From NCBI GenBank assembly GCA_905614355.1, contig CAJQSN010000028.1, positions 1 through 51,383 on the forward strand: a stretch of 51,383 nucleotides of DNA, in the 5' to 3' direction. Numbering within the stretch: the first letter of the stretch is position 1; the number at the start of each line of letters is the position of its first letter. Origin of the DNA: an uncultured Rhodospirillales bacterium (lineage in GTDB: Bacteria; Pseudomonadota; Alphaproteobacteria; Rhodospirillales; UBA2165). Of this stretch, positions 18,516-26,989 are shown in pieces. The notes under the pieces are model-generated. The model made no database searches. It saw nothing but the letters and a program-made list of their open reading frames with translations, and was not told where the DNA came from. The position numbers and the translations under genes are program-made.

Positions 18516-18749
18516 GTCTTAATAATGTTTTTTAAATGGTCTTAGTAATAATAATTTTAAAATATTACAATGTTTACTTAATTAAATATTTATCACGTGT
18601 TCATTAAAATAAAAAAAGGTGTGTCTATTTTAATAATTAGCATTAAAAAAGAAATATTTATTATAATGTTTAGTCTTAGTAATAACCATATAGGTATTTA
18701 ATTTTTAATCTGATATTTTTCTAATAATTATATAGATTAGTCTTAGTAA
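18516..18749 (+). repeat. Direct repeats GTCTTARTAA (four copies)
   Basis: Copies start at 18516 (GTCTTAATAA), 18539, 18673 and 18740 (all GTCTTAGTAA). The starts at 18539, 18673 and 18740 are 134 and 67 bp apart, an exact 2:1 ratio. The last copy lies just upstream of a TATAAT at 18755-18760 and 21 bp before the ATG of the polymerase-like gene. Iteron-like or operator-like; not a CRISPR, because copies are short and spacing is uneven. Confidence 0.55.
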
Positions 18750-18754
18750 GTTGA

Positions 18755-18760
18755 TATAAT
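18755..18760 (+). promoter_or_regulatory. Candidate -10 box for the polymerase-like gene
   Basis: A perfect TATAAT ends ten bases before the ATG at 18770, so a start point here would give a nearly leaderless mRNA. The -35 region (ATAGAT at 17-bp spacing) is poor, and a GTCTTAGTAA repeat lies inside the spacer, where a bound protein would block or replace -35 contacts. Confidence 0.35.
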
Positions 18761-18769
18761 GAAGATATT

Positions 18770-20671
18770 ATGGTTAATAATATCAAGTCGCACTTGGAAC
18801 TTACCCACAGCAGACAGATGAGTGTCCATAAAGCGTGCTATAACAAAGAGATGTGGGTTTTACGTGATAGTATTTATAAAGTATATATTGAGCCCTTAAA
18901 AAAATATAAAAAAAATATTGCTAAGCGACACCTAAAAAAGATTCTAATAGACATATACCAAAGCTGGTACTTTGATCCTACGTTATGCCTAGCAGTAAGC
19001 TTTAATAACAATGATCACACACTACATGCCCGTTATAATAAGAGTGGAATTACCAAAAAAACGATTGAGGTGATTAAAGATTTAATTAAATTAAATCTAC
19101 TTTATCACAAAACGGGGATGCCGGCTAAAAACAGCTATCGTACGGGCCCGAGTTATACGTCGAGAATATGGCCTACAGAACATTTAATAAAGTATTTCCT
19201 GGAGGTTGACTTTAATATTTTAAATATTTCAGCTCATGATATTGATAAAGAAACAATTATATTAAGTAAAAAGGTCGGGATCCTGGAAAGTCCCTACAAA
19301 CCAACGAGCAAAGCCAGGTATAAAAATGTGCCAATTGATTATTCTGAGACGCCAAAAATTAGGGCGATGCGGCTTATTTTAGCTTGTTATAACTTGCTTC
19401 TTCGTAAAACGCATATCGATATAGGGACAGCTGAAAGTTATTATGTTGCGGCCGCAAACGGGTGGGGGAGTAAAACAAGTTGCTTCGTTGAACCAAACAG
19501 CTTTGTCCATAGAACGTTTAATAACGGTACCTTCAATAGTGGGGGGAGAATATACGGGGGTTGGTGGGACAAATGTCATCCCGCCTATAAAAAGGACATT
19601 CTAATTAACGGTAACTCAGTGGTAGAAGTCAGTTATAATGCTGCGTATCTTGGAATTCTTTATAAATTAGAGGGATTCAACCTGTATGATATTACTGCAG
19701 GTCAAGATATGTATTCTATAAACATCCCTGAATTTGATAATATTCAAGAGTCCGAATTAAGTAATTATAGCCCCAAAGATTTGATTAAATTTAAACGGTT
19801 TATGATAAAATGTTTGATTCATAATGGAATAGTTGCGACCACCCAAACCGGCCTTTGTAGAGCTACAATAAAAGCTATTCGTTTGGAAGTCGAAACTATT
19901 AACGGTGGAATACAGAGACCTCCGCCAAATATTCTTAAAAAACTGTCATATAAATTTCTGGCGTCGGTGTTTGATAGTATTAAGGAGAAACATTCTGTTG
20001 TTTCTCATTATTTTCTAACTGGCATGGCTCCAAGGCTCGAACTGATCGAGAGTAATATGACAATGAATTTGATTGAACATTTTACGGCACTAAAAGTGCC
20101 CATATTAACGCTAAACGAAGGCTATATTGTAGAAAAAAAATGGGGAAACACTCTAATTAATGCAATGCAGTGTAGCTGGATAGAAGAAATGTACCGCCTT
20201 GAAACAAATCAAAACGGTCGACCTAAACGAAGCAGACACCTAGAACGACTAACAAGTCATGAAAATCACTACAATACTCGGCATTTATTTGCAGAGCCTA
20301 GCGAGTTTAACGTGGGTTATGGTGGCGGCGTAAAGAGGTTGAGACTGTTTAATAAATTATTAGATGGCTCTTCACATAATGGGCAGGCGGATAGCATCGA
20401 CATGCAAAAATTATTTGGAGGCCGGTGGTCTGAGGGGTGTGGGGATATTATTGAAATTAAACCAATAATCACTAATGACGTTTGCACTAAACGCTATCAA
20501 AGGAGCCTCGAACGTCATCGGGAGTGGCTTTTAGAAGGTGATACTGAAGACGATTCGCCAGAGATTAAAAGTCGATATAATAGTTTTTACAGCGGCATAA
20601 ACAGCCGTCTATACTCGGAGTGGCTCCGTTCTAAACCCTTGTGGAAGCACTCGGGAAAGAACAGTACATAA
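18770..20671 (+). CDS. Polymerase-like protein of a mobile-element family, divergent in catalytic motifs
   Basis: 633 residues, rich in Lys, Asn and Ile, encoded in AT-rich DNA unlike its neighbours. Not a characterised family. Residues 248-266 (RTFNNGTFNSGGRIYGGWW) and 275-300 recall, from memory, an uncharacterised alphaproteobacterial family with 'GRfYggwwQ.lp..yR..I.InG...vElDYs.lh...lYa..G' and, later, 'lq..DS' and 'vHDSfiV', which resemble motifs A and C of family A/T7-type polymerases. Here they read EVSYN (286-290), LELIES (423-428) and LNEGYIV (448-454), so the presumed catalytic Asp residues are Ser, Glu and Asn-Glu. KRFMIK (342-347) keeps an R-x3-K spacing like motif B. No membrane segment or signal peptide is seen. 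The only large gene in the island. Family assignment is inference. Confidence 0.6.
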   Translation: MVNNIKSHLELTHSRQMSVHKACYNKEMWVLRDSIYKVYIEPLKKYKKNIAKRHLKKILIDIYQSWYFDPTLCLAVSFNNNDHTLHARYNKSGITKKTIEVIKDLIKLNLLYHKTGMPAKNSYRTGPSYTSRIWPTEHLIKYFLEVDFNILNISAHDIDKETIILSKKVGILESPYKPTSKARYKNVPIDYSETPKIRAMRLILACYNLLLRKTHIDIGTAESYYVAAANGWGSKTSCFVEPNSFVHRTFNNGTFNSGGRIYGGWWDKCHPAYKKDILINGNSVVEVSYNAAYLGILYKLEGFNLYDITAGQDMYSINIPEFDNIQESELSNYSPKDLIKFKRFMIKCLIHNGIVATTQTGLCRATIKAIRLEVETINGGIQRPPPNILKKLSYKFLASVFDSIKEKHSVVSHYFLTGMAPRLELIESNMTMNLIEHFTALKVPILTLNEGYIVEKKWGNTLINAMQCSWIEEMYRLETNQNGRPKRSRHLERLTSHENHYNTRHLFAEPSEFNVGYGGGVKRLRLFNKLLDGSSHNGQADSIDMQKLFGGRWSEGCGDIIEIKPIITNDVCTKRYQRSLERHREWLLEGDTEDDSPEIKSRYNSFYSGINSRLYSEWLRSKPLWKHSGKNST

Positions 20672-21188
20672 AAAAGTCGATTGGTGTTAACCCTGCGTAT
20701 GCCTGTTTTAACAGTAAAAAGGGCTTATCCCGTGATAAATAATTCTTACTATCAAAGTAGTAACTAGACGGGAGATACCTCCTCTCTCTCGGCGTATGGC
20801 TGATGGATTTTTTATTTTAACCATAACCATGTAATCCCCTTAAGGGAGCATTGCTCATTTTTTCTGATACTTAGGAGGCCATTGAGCAACTACGGTGTCA
20901 TCCGTATATTAAATTAGTAGATTTTTTAATATTTAAACGACTGTATTTCCAACAGGCTAAGGGGGTCCACCCGATCCAACGGGACCTCAGTTTTGTTTGC
21001 CCATTCGATCGCGTTCGATTTAAGTTTAAAGGTTCTGATAAAGAAGGGTGCCCAACCTTTCTAATTTAAAAATTCCAATCTCTAGATTGTTTCCGTATAC
21101 CGACAGAATGGACTATCTCCAATGAGACGCGATTGTGACAGGGTCGATTCAAGCTAAATTTAAAAACTGCTGTGCGTGTTGCTGGGAT
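20672..21188. other. Non-coding right part of the island
   Basis: 517 bp without a convincing gene. It includes the palindrome CCCTTAAGGG (20837-20846), directly followed by a short GAGC-ATT-GCTC hairpin and a T run (about 20846-20863), which could be a weak terminator for the polymerase-like gene. TTGCTCA (20851-20857) also recurs inverted as TGAGCAA (20883-20889). Confidence 0.4.
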
Positions 21189-21263
21189 TGGAGCGGGCGA
21201 TGAGATTCGAACTCACGACATCTTCGTTGGCAACGAAGTGCTCTACCACTGAGCTACGCCCGC
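21189..21263 (-). tRNA. tRNA-Gly (anticodon GCC)
   Basis: Read on the minus strand, the sequence starts GCGGGCGTAGCTCAGTGGTA and folds into a full cloverleaf. The acceptor stem is GCGGGCG/CGCCCGC, the anticodon arm CTTCG-TTGCCAA-CGAAG exposes GCC, and the T arm contains GTTCGAATC. The discriminator is T and CCA is encoded. Its 3' end points into the AT-rich island at 16946-21188, the usual side for integration by tyrosine recombinases, but I found no second copy of the 3' end. Confidence 0.95.
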
Positions 21264-21808
21264 ACCTTAACCACTGAATTATTGTGATTGCCATCGTTGC
21301 AGCAAGATTAAATAATAATCATCCACACTCCCTTTGCAAGCTGGATTTTATTAAATGGTTTTTCTTAGAATTTCAGGGTAGCAGAACTTTCGTAATAATA
21401 TTAACCAGAAAGGGCGGTTATTATAACTTAGTATTATACGTCACGAAATTTAGTGTGATGCCGCCCACAATGGAGCAATCAAATGCCCAGCAGTTAGTTA
21501 AAAAAGCCTTTTTAAAACCAAAAAACTATTGTTTAGAGATTTTTGTTGAGACATTAATAATTTATCCAAAAAAAGCAGTTTAGATTAACTTGTGAGAACC
21601 TCATAACTAAGCCTTAGGTTCTATCGTTTAGAAAAGCTAATAAACACGGGTGATTACATTATATAACCTGGCTCAGACTTCAAGAATCAGGGGCACTGCT
21701 CAAATTTATGTTAATATAGTAGTGAAACGCTCGAATAATCCTTGCAAGTTGACAACCATGTGCCAACTATGCAGTTGTTAGTAATAATTCAGATAAGAAA
21801 GAGTTGCT
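21264..21808. other. 545-bp spacer between tRNA-Gly and the thioredoxin gene
   Basis: No gene recognised. A 99-codon plus-strand frame (21284-21583) begins at TTG, has no ribosome-binding site and does not look protein-like. The tRNA promoter should lie in the first 60 bases and the thioredoxin-gene promoter near the right end, though I see no clean hexamer pair. Confidence 0.45.
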
Positions 21809-22750
21809 ATGTCAGAAATACTTGATGGTAATGACATCACTACAAATGCTGGGCCGCATTCAGGGATTGCAGCGAATGGTCCCGAAGCGTTGGTCATAGA
21901 TTCAAATGCAGAGAAATTTGGTGATGATGTAATTAACGCATCCTCGCAAATTCCCATAATTGTGGATTTTTGGGCACCCTGGTGTGAGCCATGTAAAAAA
22001 CTGACTCCAATGCTCGAAAACCTAGTTCAAGAATATAAGGGACAAGTAAAACTAGTTAAAATTAATATTGATGAAAACCAGGCTCTGGCGCAACAATTGC
22101 GCGTCCAATCAGTTCCAATGGTTTATGCGTTCAAGGATGGACGCCCGGCTGATGCATTTAATGGCGCGTTGCCAGAAAGCCAACTTCGGCAGTTTATAGA
22201 AAAACTAACCGGGGGAAGTGGGTCGCCTGTGGATCAAGCAATCCAGCAAGCAAACGACCTGTTCGAGGACGGTGATACAGCAAATGCCAGCTCTATATAT
22301 AATCAAATTTTAGAGGCCGATAGTCTGAATGTTGACGCGCATGCCGGTTTAATGAAGTGTCTCATCGGGGCGGGAGAAACAGAGCAAGCCAGAAACTACT
22401 TAACAGGCCTATCCAAAGAACTCTTAACTAATCAAAAAATTATCACGGTCCAAACAGCGTTAGAGCTTGAGGCGCAAACAGCTGGGGCTGGTGATGTTAA
22501 CGAGGTAAAAAAATTCCTCGAAAACAACCCAGATAGTCACCAGGCCCGTTTTGATTACGCTTTGGCACTATACGGAGCCGGTGAAACGGAGATTGCCATT
22601 GAAGAGCTAGTGGAGATTATAAAAAATAATAGAGAGTGGAATGATGATACCGCGCGGCAACAACTTTTTAAAATTTTTGAAGCGTTGGGACCTGCAGACC
22701 CCATCACTATCACAGGTCGCCGCAAAATGTCTGCCGTCTTGTTTTCATAA
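21809..22750 (+). CDS. cnoX: Thioredoxin/TPR co-chaperone (CnoX/YbbN family)
   Basis: 313 residues. A thioredoxin domain occupies about residues 25-135 with VDFWAPWCEPCKK (Cys59, Cys62) and the cis-Pro SVPMVYAF. The C-terminal 170 residues form TPR-like helices (DGDTANASSIYNQILEADSL, HQARFDYALALYGAGETEIA). This two-part layout is that of YbbN/CnoX, a chaperone and redox protein that protects unfolded clients from oxidation and hands them to DnaK or GroEL. Unlike E. coli CnoX, which lacks a redox-active CxxC, it retains CEPC. The stop shares one base with the ATG of the LON-domain gene, so they are co-translated. Confidence 0.9.
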   Translation: MSEILDGNDITTNAGPHSGIAANGPEALVIDSNAEKFGDDVINASSQIPIIVDFWAPWCEPCKKLTPMLENLVQEYKGQVKLVKINIDENQALAQQLRVQSVPMVYAFKDGRPADAFNGALPESQLRQFIEKLTGGSGSPVDQAIQQANDLFEDGDTANASSIYNQILEADSLNVDAHAGLMKCLIGAGETEQARNYLTGLSKELLTNQKIITVQTALELEAQTAGAGDVNEVKKFLENNPDSHQARFDYALALYGAGETEIAIEELVEIIKNNREWNDDTARQQLFKIFEALGPADPITITGRRKMSAVLFS

Positions 22751-23433
22751 TGTATGAACAAAACCCAACCATTAGCGAGGATCCCTTTGGTGTCCCTTTC
22801 AACGGTTTACCGACAGAATTACCCGTTTTCCCGCTTCCTGGGGCAATGTTATTGCCATACGGTAGAATGCCGTTAAACATTTTTGAGCCACGATACTTGA
22901 AAATGGTTATGGATAGCCTAAAGCAATCGCGACTAATCGGTATGGTTCAGCCGTTGGAACAATTATCCGATCCAATTTCAGAGGAAACAGCTCTTTTCCA
23001 CGTTGGCTGTGCAGGACGAATTACAGCGTTTGCCGAAAGTGACGATGGGCGGTTTTTGATAACACTTAAAGGCGTTTGTCGTTTCAAGATTAAAAAAGAA
23101 CTTGAAAAAAACGGGTTTTATCGACGTGTCATTCCAGATTTTTATGCTTTCAAAGAAGACCTGTCATTTGACAGCCCCAATATAAACCGCGAGGGGCTTC
23201 TCCCCGTTTTAAAGGACTACTTAGAACTTAAAGGCATCAAGGTTGATATGGCCGATTTTGTTAATATTGAAGATCGTTTTCTGATACCAACGCTCAGTTT
23301 GATTAATACCTTTGGTTTTCGCGAAAAACAGGCCATTTTAGAAACACGCAACATCAGTGAAATGGCAACTGTAATAATTTCACTGATGGAAATGGAACTT
23401 ATGTCGCCAAATAAAGCTTCAACTACGCATTAA
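22750..23433 (+). CDS. LON N-terminal substrate-binding domain protein
   Basis: 227 residues, only the LON-SB (PUA-like) domain with no ATPase or protease part. [30 protein letters not shown] at the N-terminus is the family signature (given here as the stretch spanning residues 18-47), followed by [20 protein letters not shown]. Stand-alone LON-domain proteins between a thioredoxin and a Trm112-like gene are common in alphaproteobacteria; their role is not established. It overlaps the thioredoxin gene by one base and is followed after 14 bp by the Trm112-like gene. Confidence 0.9.
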   Translation: MYEQNPTISEDPFGVPFNGLPTELPVFPLPGAMLLPYGRMPLNIFEPRYLKMVMDSLKQSRLIGMVQPLEQLSDPISEETALFHVGCAGRITAFAESDDGRFLITLKGVCRFKIKKELEKNGFYRRVIPDFYAFKEDLSFDSPNINREGLLPVLKDYLELKGIKVDMADFVNIEDRFLIPTLSLINTFGFREKQAILETRNISEMATVIISLMEMELMSPNKASTTH

Positions 23434-23447
23434 AAGGAATTTATTTT

Positions 23448-23627
23448 ATGGCTGTCCCGTCTCTTGATCCTAAATTATTAGAAATCTTAGTCTGCCCGCT
23501 AACCAAAACAAACTTAAAATATGATAAAGAAAAACAGGAACTAATCAGCGATAAGGCTAAATTGGCCTACCCTATCAGGGACGGTATACCAGTAATGTTA
23601 GCGGATGAAGCTAGAAAATTAGACTAA
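23448..23627 (+). CDS. Trm112-family small protein
   Basis: 59 residues. It starts [20 protein letters not shown] and ends with [18 protein letters not shown], the two conserved parts of the bacterial Trm112/YcaR family. AAAGGA lies upstream of the ATG at a normal distance. Bacterial members keep only part of the zinc-ribbon; here a single CP motif is visible (Cys16). The precise role in bacteria is uncertain; archaeal and eukaryotic Trm112 activates methyltransferases. Last gene of the plus-strand trio, converging on ubiH. Confidence 0.9.
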   Translation: MAVPSLDPKLLEILVCPLTKTNLKYDKEKQELISDKAKLAYPIRDGIPVMLADEARKLD

Positions 23628-23683
23628 ACTTATAACTATAATTTTATATTATTTTTTGTCACGCGTTCGGCAAAGCTACAATG

Positions 23684-24928
23684 TTAAAGTGGTTCTCCCT
23701 TTAATAGGCGTGGAAGATTACCCGTGGAGCCCATAGCATGTTGCATAAAAACTTTCTTCACTGGATCTAGTTTGTTAATGGCGGCCAGACCAAGATCGCG
23801 AGCGAGTTTGATTGGATGAATATCATTTGAAAACAAGCGATTAAGGCCATCCGTCGTCGCCAACATAACCGAGCTGTCAAAACGCCGCCATTTTTGATAC
23901 TTTTCTAAAAATGTGACGCTCCCTATATCAAAGCCAAGACGCTTCGCGTCAGTTAGAACCTCTGCCAAAGCAGCTACATCGCGAAGACCTAAATTCAAAC
24001 CCTGCCCAGCAATTGGGTGTATTCCATAAGCAGCATCACCAATTAATGCCAACCGCTCTGAAATGCGTGTTTCCACATACTGCAAAGACAGGGGGTAAGC
24101 CCATCGAGGTCCAACAAACGTTGAATCCCCGAGATGTTCCCCAAACCGGCGTTTGAACTCATTGGTGAAATCTGCTTGGGGTAAATTTAAAATTATCTTT
24201 GCTACTTCACTTTTTTCTGTCCAAACAATTGAAGACCTGTTTGTTCTCCCCTGTTTTCCGCGTAGCGGTAAAATTGCAAATGGTCCTGATGGCAAAAAAT
24301 GTTCATGCGCTACTTTATTATGTGAAAGCGCGTGATCAACTGTTAGAACAATCGCTGTCTGGGGATATGACCGGGTTGTACACTTAATTCCAGCAATCTC
24401 TCTAATTTTTGAACCTCTGCCATCAGCGCCAACAACAAGACCGGCTTCAACTTGACTACCGTTCGTTAAAACAGCATTAACACCCCCAGCCACGCGCGAA
24501 AGGTGTTGGATTTTACATGGGGCTACAAAAGTAGTGTTTTTATTAGTTGCTATTTTAGCCATGCATGCCTGCCTAAAATGCCTGTTTTCTACCATAAAGC
24601 CTAAAGCCTCGCATAAAACATCTTCATGACTGTAATGAAGAAAAAGGCTAGATCCACCGTCCGCCACGCGAATATCCTTTATTGGCATAAACTTATGTTT
24701 TAAGTACTGCCATATACCAATTTCTTCTAACATTTTTTGGGGTGTCGCGGCTATTGCCGATGCGCGACCGTCAAATTCGTTACCCGCCTGAACCAACGGA
24801 TCAACCTGATCAACAAGAATAACTTTAAACCCAACACCAGAAAGTGCGATAGCAAGACAGCTCCCCACCATCCCAGAGCCAACAATTAACACATCCGTTT
24901 TATAGCTCTTATGATGATTATTAGGCAT
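23684..24928 (-). CDS. UbiH/UbiF/Coq6-family FAD monooxygenase
   Basis: 414 residues. The FAD GxGxxG lies at 17-22 (VGSGMVGSCLA), the DG motif is VVGADGRGSKIREIAGI, and GDAAYGIHPIAGQGLNLGLR is the second FAD-binding signature, with Tyr replacing the more usual His. These are flavoprotein hydroxylases of the ubiquinone pathway, acting at the inner membrane. Alphaproteobacteria often use a few UbiH/UbiF/UbiL-like enzymes with broad position specificity, so I give no symbol. Convergent with the Trm112-like gene and divergent from amtB. Confidence 0.9.
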   Translation of the reverse strand: MPNNHHKSYKTDVLIVGSGMVGSCLAIALSGVGFKVILVDQVDPLVQAGNEFDGRASAIAATPQKMLEEIGIWQYLKHKFMPIKDIRVADGGSSLFLHYSHEDVLCEALGFMVENRHFRQACMAKIATNKNTTFVAPCKIQHLSRVAGGVNAVLTNGSQVEAGLVVGADGRGSKIREIAGIKCTTRSYPQTAIVLTVDHALSHNKVAHEHFLPSGPFAILPLRGKQGRTNRSSIVWTEKSEVAKIILNLPQADFTNEFKRRFGEHLGDSTFVGPRWAYPLSLQYVETRISERLALIGDAAYGIHPIAGQGLNLGLRDVAALAEVLTDAKRLGFDIGSVTFLEKYQKWRRFDSSVMLATTDGLNRLFSNDIHPIKLARDLGLAAINKLDPVKKVFMQHAMGSTGNLPRLLKGEPL

Positions 24929-25232
24929 TTAATAGAATTGCACCGCAAAAAGATACTTGTCCAGCAACAAGTTCTTTTAGAGCCTATAATTTTTTGCCTA
25001 AATAATAATCAGATGCGCGTCGATGCCCATTAAATAGGCGATCGGGCTGCGTTGTCCTGCTGTTTTAGTTGATAAAACAACCAAGTGATTGAAAAGTCGA
25101 ATAATAAACGTTTATCAAAAACCGGCATGGTTTTTGAGTGGTTACGTTATACGTGAGCCACCGGCAAAGCTGAACGGCTCTAATCAAATCTTTCTTGAAG
25201 ATATAAAGATAGAATACAGTGGAGAAAACATC
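24929..25232. other. Divergent spacer between ubiH-like gene and amtB
   Basis: 304 bp that should hold promoters for both genes. I looked for a glnK gene, the usual partner before amtB, and for a sigma-54 site (GG-N10-GC); neither is present in clean form. The amtB frame stays open back to 25089 but no good start lies there. Confidence 0.5.
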
Positions 25233-26571
25233 ATGCTTTGTTTTAAACTAAAGTTTATAACAATTTCATATATTGTATTTCTTTCCGGCCTCTTACTCCT
25301 AAGCCCTGTCGAGGCCATGGCAGCAGAAAAGCTAAGCGAGGGTAATACTGCTTGGATTATGACAGCAACCGCACTGGTATTATTTATGACAATGCCGGGG
25401 CTCGCGCTATTTTACGGAGGGTTGGTTCGGTCAAAGAACGTATTATCAGTGTTAATGCAATGTTTTGCTGTTTGTTGTGTGGCCTCGATTGTTTGGTTTG
25501 TTGTCGGGTATTCAATAGCTTTTGGAGAGGGTAACCTTTGGTGGGGGGGGCTTTCTAAAATATTCTTAAATGGCGTAACCACTGAAACTTTATCTGGCAG
25601 TATTCCTGAAAATGTATTTTTTATGTTCCAGATGACGTTTGCAATCATCACCCCGGGTTTAATTGTAGGCGCTTATGTTGAACGTATTAAATTTAGTGCT
25701 GTTCTTTTTTTTACCGCACTTTGGAGCATTTTTGTTTACGCCCCATCAACCCACTGGATTTGGGGGGGGGGGGTTTTTAAGTGATCTAGGTTGGGCAAGT
25801 TCAGCCCTTAAAGGCTTTGCAACTATGGACTTTGCAGGTGGGCTTGTTGTTCACGCAAATGCCGCTGTCGCAGCACTTGTGATAGCCAAAGTGCTGGGTT
25901 CTCGCAAAGGGTTCCCAAGCGAACTCCGACCACCCCATAATCCCGGCTTAGTAATGATCGGAGCCGCCATGTTATGGGTTGGTTGGTATGGTTTTAATGC
26001 GGGCTCAGCTCTAGCAGCGGACGGAAGTGCCGGTATGGCCATGACGGTAACACATATTTCAGCTGCTACTGCCTGCTTGGTTTGGATCTTAATTGAGTAT
26101 ATTAAGTTTGGAAAACCAAGTTTAGTTGGCATAGCAACCGGTGCAATCGCCGGATTAGCAACCATTACGCCAGGCTCTGGTTTTGTTAGCCCAGTTGGCG
26201 CGCTAGTATACGGCGCGCTCTCTAGCATCGTCTGTTTCTATATGATTACCATTGTTAAAAACAAGTGGAAGATAGACGATTCTCTAGACGTTTTTGCCGT
26301 TCACGGAATAGGCGGTATTCTCGGTATACTTTTGACCGGCATTTTCGCAGATTTAAGCCTGGGTGGCAACGGGCTTGAAACCGGCGTTAGCATCAAAGCA
26401 GCGTTTTTTGGTCAGCTATTAGCTACTATAATAACAATAGCCTGGGCCGGTCTCATGAGTTATATTTTACTTAAAGTCACTCAATTATTTTTTGGCTTGC
26501 GGGTAACAGAGGATGAAGAAATTGAAGGGCTTGATATTACCTCGCACGGTGAGCGCGGTTACGACTTATAG
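25233..26571 (+). pseudogene. amtB: Ammonium transporter, frameshifted at a 12-G tract
   Basis: Two frames together encode one complete Amt protein of about 446 residues. The first (ATG 25233, GGAG eight bases upstream) has a signal peptide ending near VEAMAAEKL, then membrane segments including MPGLALFYGGLVRSKN, and stops just after HWIWGGG. The second continues in the next frame with FLSDLGW, TMDFAGGLVVHANA, GSALAADGSAG and DDSLDVFAVHGIGGILG. The switch is at 12 consecutive G (25762-25773); 11 G would give HWIWGGGFLSDLG uninterrupted. It conducts ammonium across the inner membrane when intact. A recent null mutation, a phase-variable tract or a read error all fit; the decayed PII gene just downstream favours real loss. 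Confidence 0.85.
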
Positions 26572-26592
26572 TCCAACCCAACAAAAAAGGGC

Positions 26593-26878
26593 TTGACGAT
26601 TAAACCCTCTAAACTAGATACAATATGCGAGGCGCTAATGACAATAGGGGTGGTGGGCTTAACAACCAGCGAGGTCTCTGGGTTTAGCGGGCAAAAAGGT
26701 ACTGCTATAGTTTACAGTGGCGCAGACCACACAATTAATTTTACACCAAAATAAAAATCAACGGGGCTCTTTTGGGTTCCTTTTTCTTGGGGCCTCAATT
26801 GGTGGTGAAATCTTTGTACACGAATTAGCCGCCGTTATCAGAATCCAAACAGGTCGACGTGGCGAAGAGACCCAATAA
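26593..26878 (+). pseudogene. glnK: PII signal protein remnant (glnK/glnB)
   Basis: Two fragments of a PII protein lie right after amtB. The first (TTG 26593 to TAA 26752-26754) reads LTIKPSKLDTICEALMTIG followed by VSGFSGQKG and VYSGADHTINFTPK, aligning with the PII N-terminus, T-loop base and the LPKVKIE strand. The second fragment, in another frame, reads ASIGGEIFVHELAAVIRI and QTGRRGEETQ, the PII C-terminus (normally 'GDGKIFV.p...v.RIRTGE.G..A'). About 15-20 central residues are missing, one A seems lost at the PK-stop junction, and no ATG is seen. This is a decayed gene, not a read error. PII normally caps AmtB at low nitrogen demand. Confidence 0.82.
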
Positions 26879-26900
26879 GACAATATTAAACCATAGTCAC

Positions 26901-26929
26901 TTGTGATGATTATCAAAAATAGATAAAAT
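26901..26929 (+). promoter_or_regulatory. Candidate sigma-70 promoter for the dapC-like gene
   Basis: TTGTGA (26901-26906), 17-bp spacer, TAAAAT (26924-26929), about 60 bases before the ATG at 26990. Confidence 0.4.
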
Positions 26930-26989
26930 ATATTTTGTTAGATAACCTCAAATTGGTGCGGGGTCAAAAATTTTAAAGCGATTAAACTT

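Larger units (their letters stand above)
18168..18769. other. Very AT-rich control region before the polymerase-like gene
   Basis: 602 bp, the most AT-rich stretch in the window, with long A/T runs. It contains four GTCTTARTAA copies and a TATAAT at 18755-18760 (listed separately). No gene seen. It could hold an operator array, a replication origin or an untranslated RNA; the sequence alone does not decide. Confidence 0.5.

Noticed and set aside
18516-18749. CRISPR-like array
   Set aside because: Repeat unit is only 10 bp, spacing is 23, 134 and 67 bp, and no cas genes are present.
21284-21583. 99-codon plus-strand frame after tRNA-Gly
   Set aside because: TTG start without ribosome-binding site, mixed composition and no recognisable domain; likely a chance frame.
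24929-25232. Sigma-54 promoter upstream of amtB
   Set aside because: The best candidate (GGCATGGTTTTTGA, near 25122) lacks the GC of the -12 element.
25540-25551. Second G tract (8 G) in amtB as another frameshift
   Set aside because: The frame reads through normally as WWGGLSKIF, matching the family; no indel is needed.
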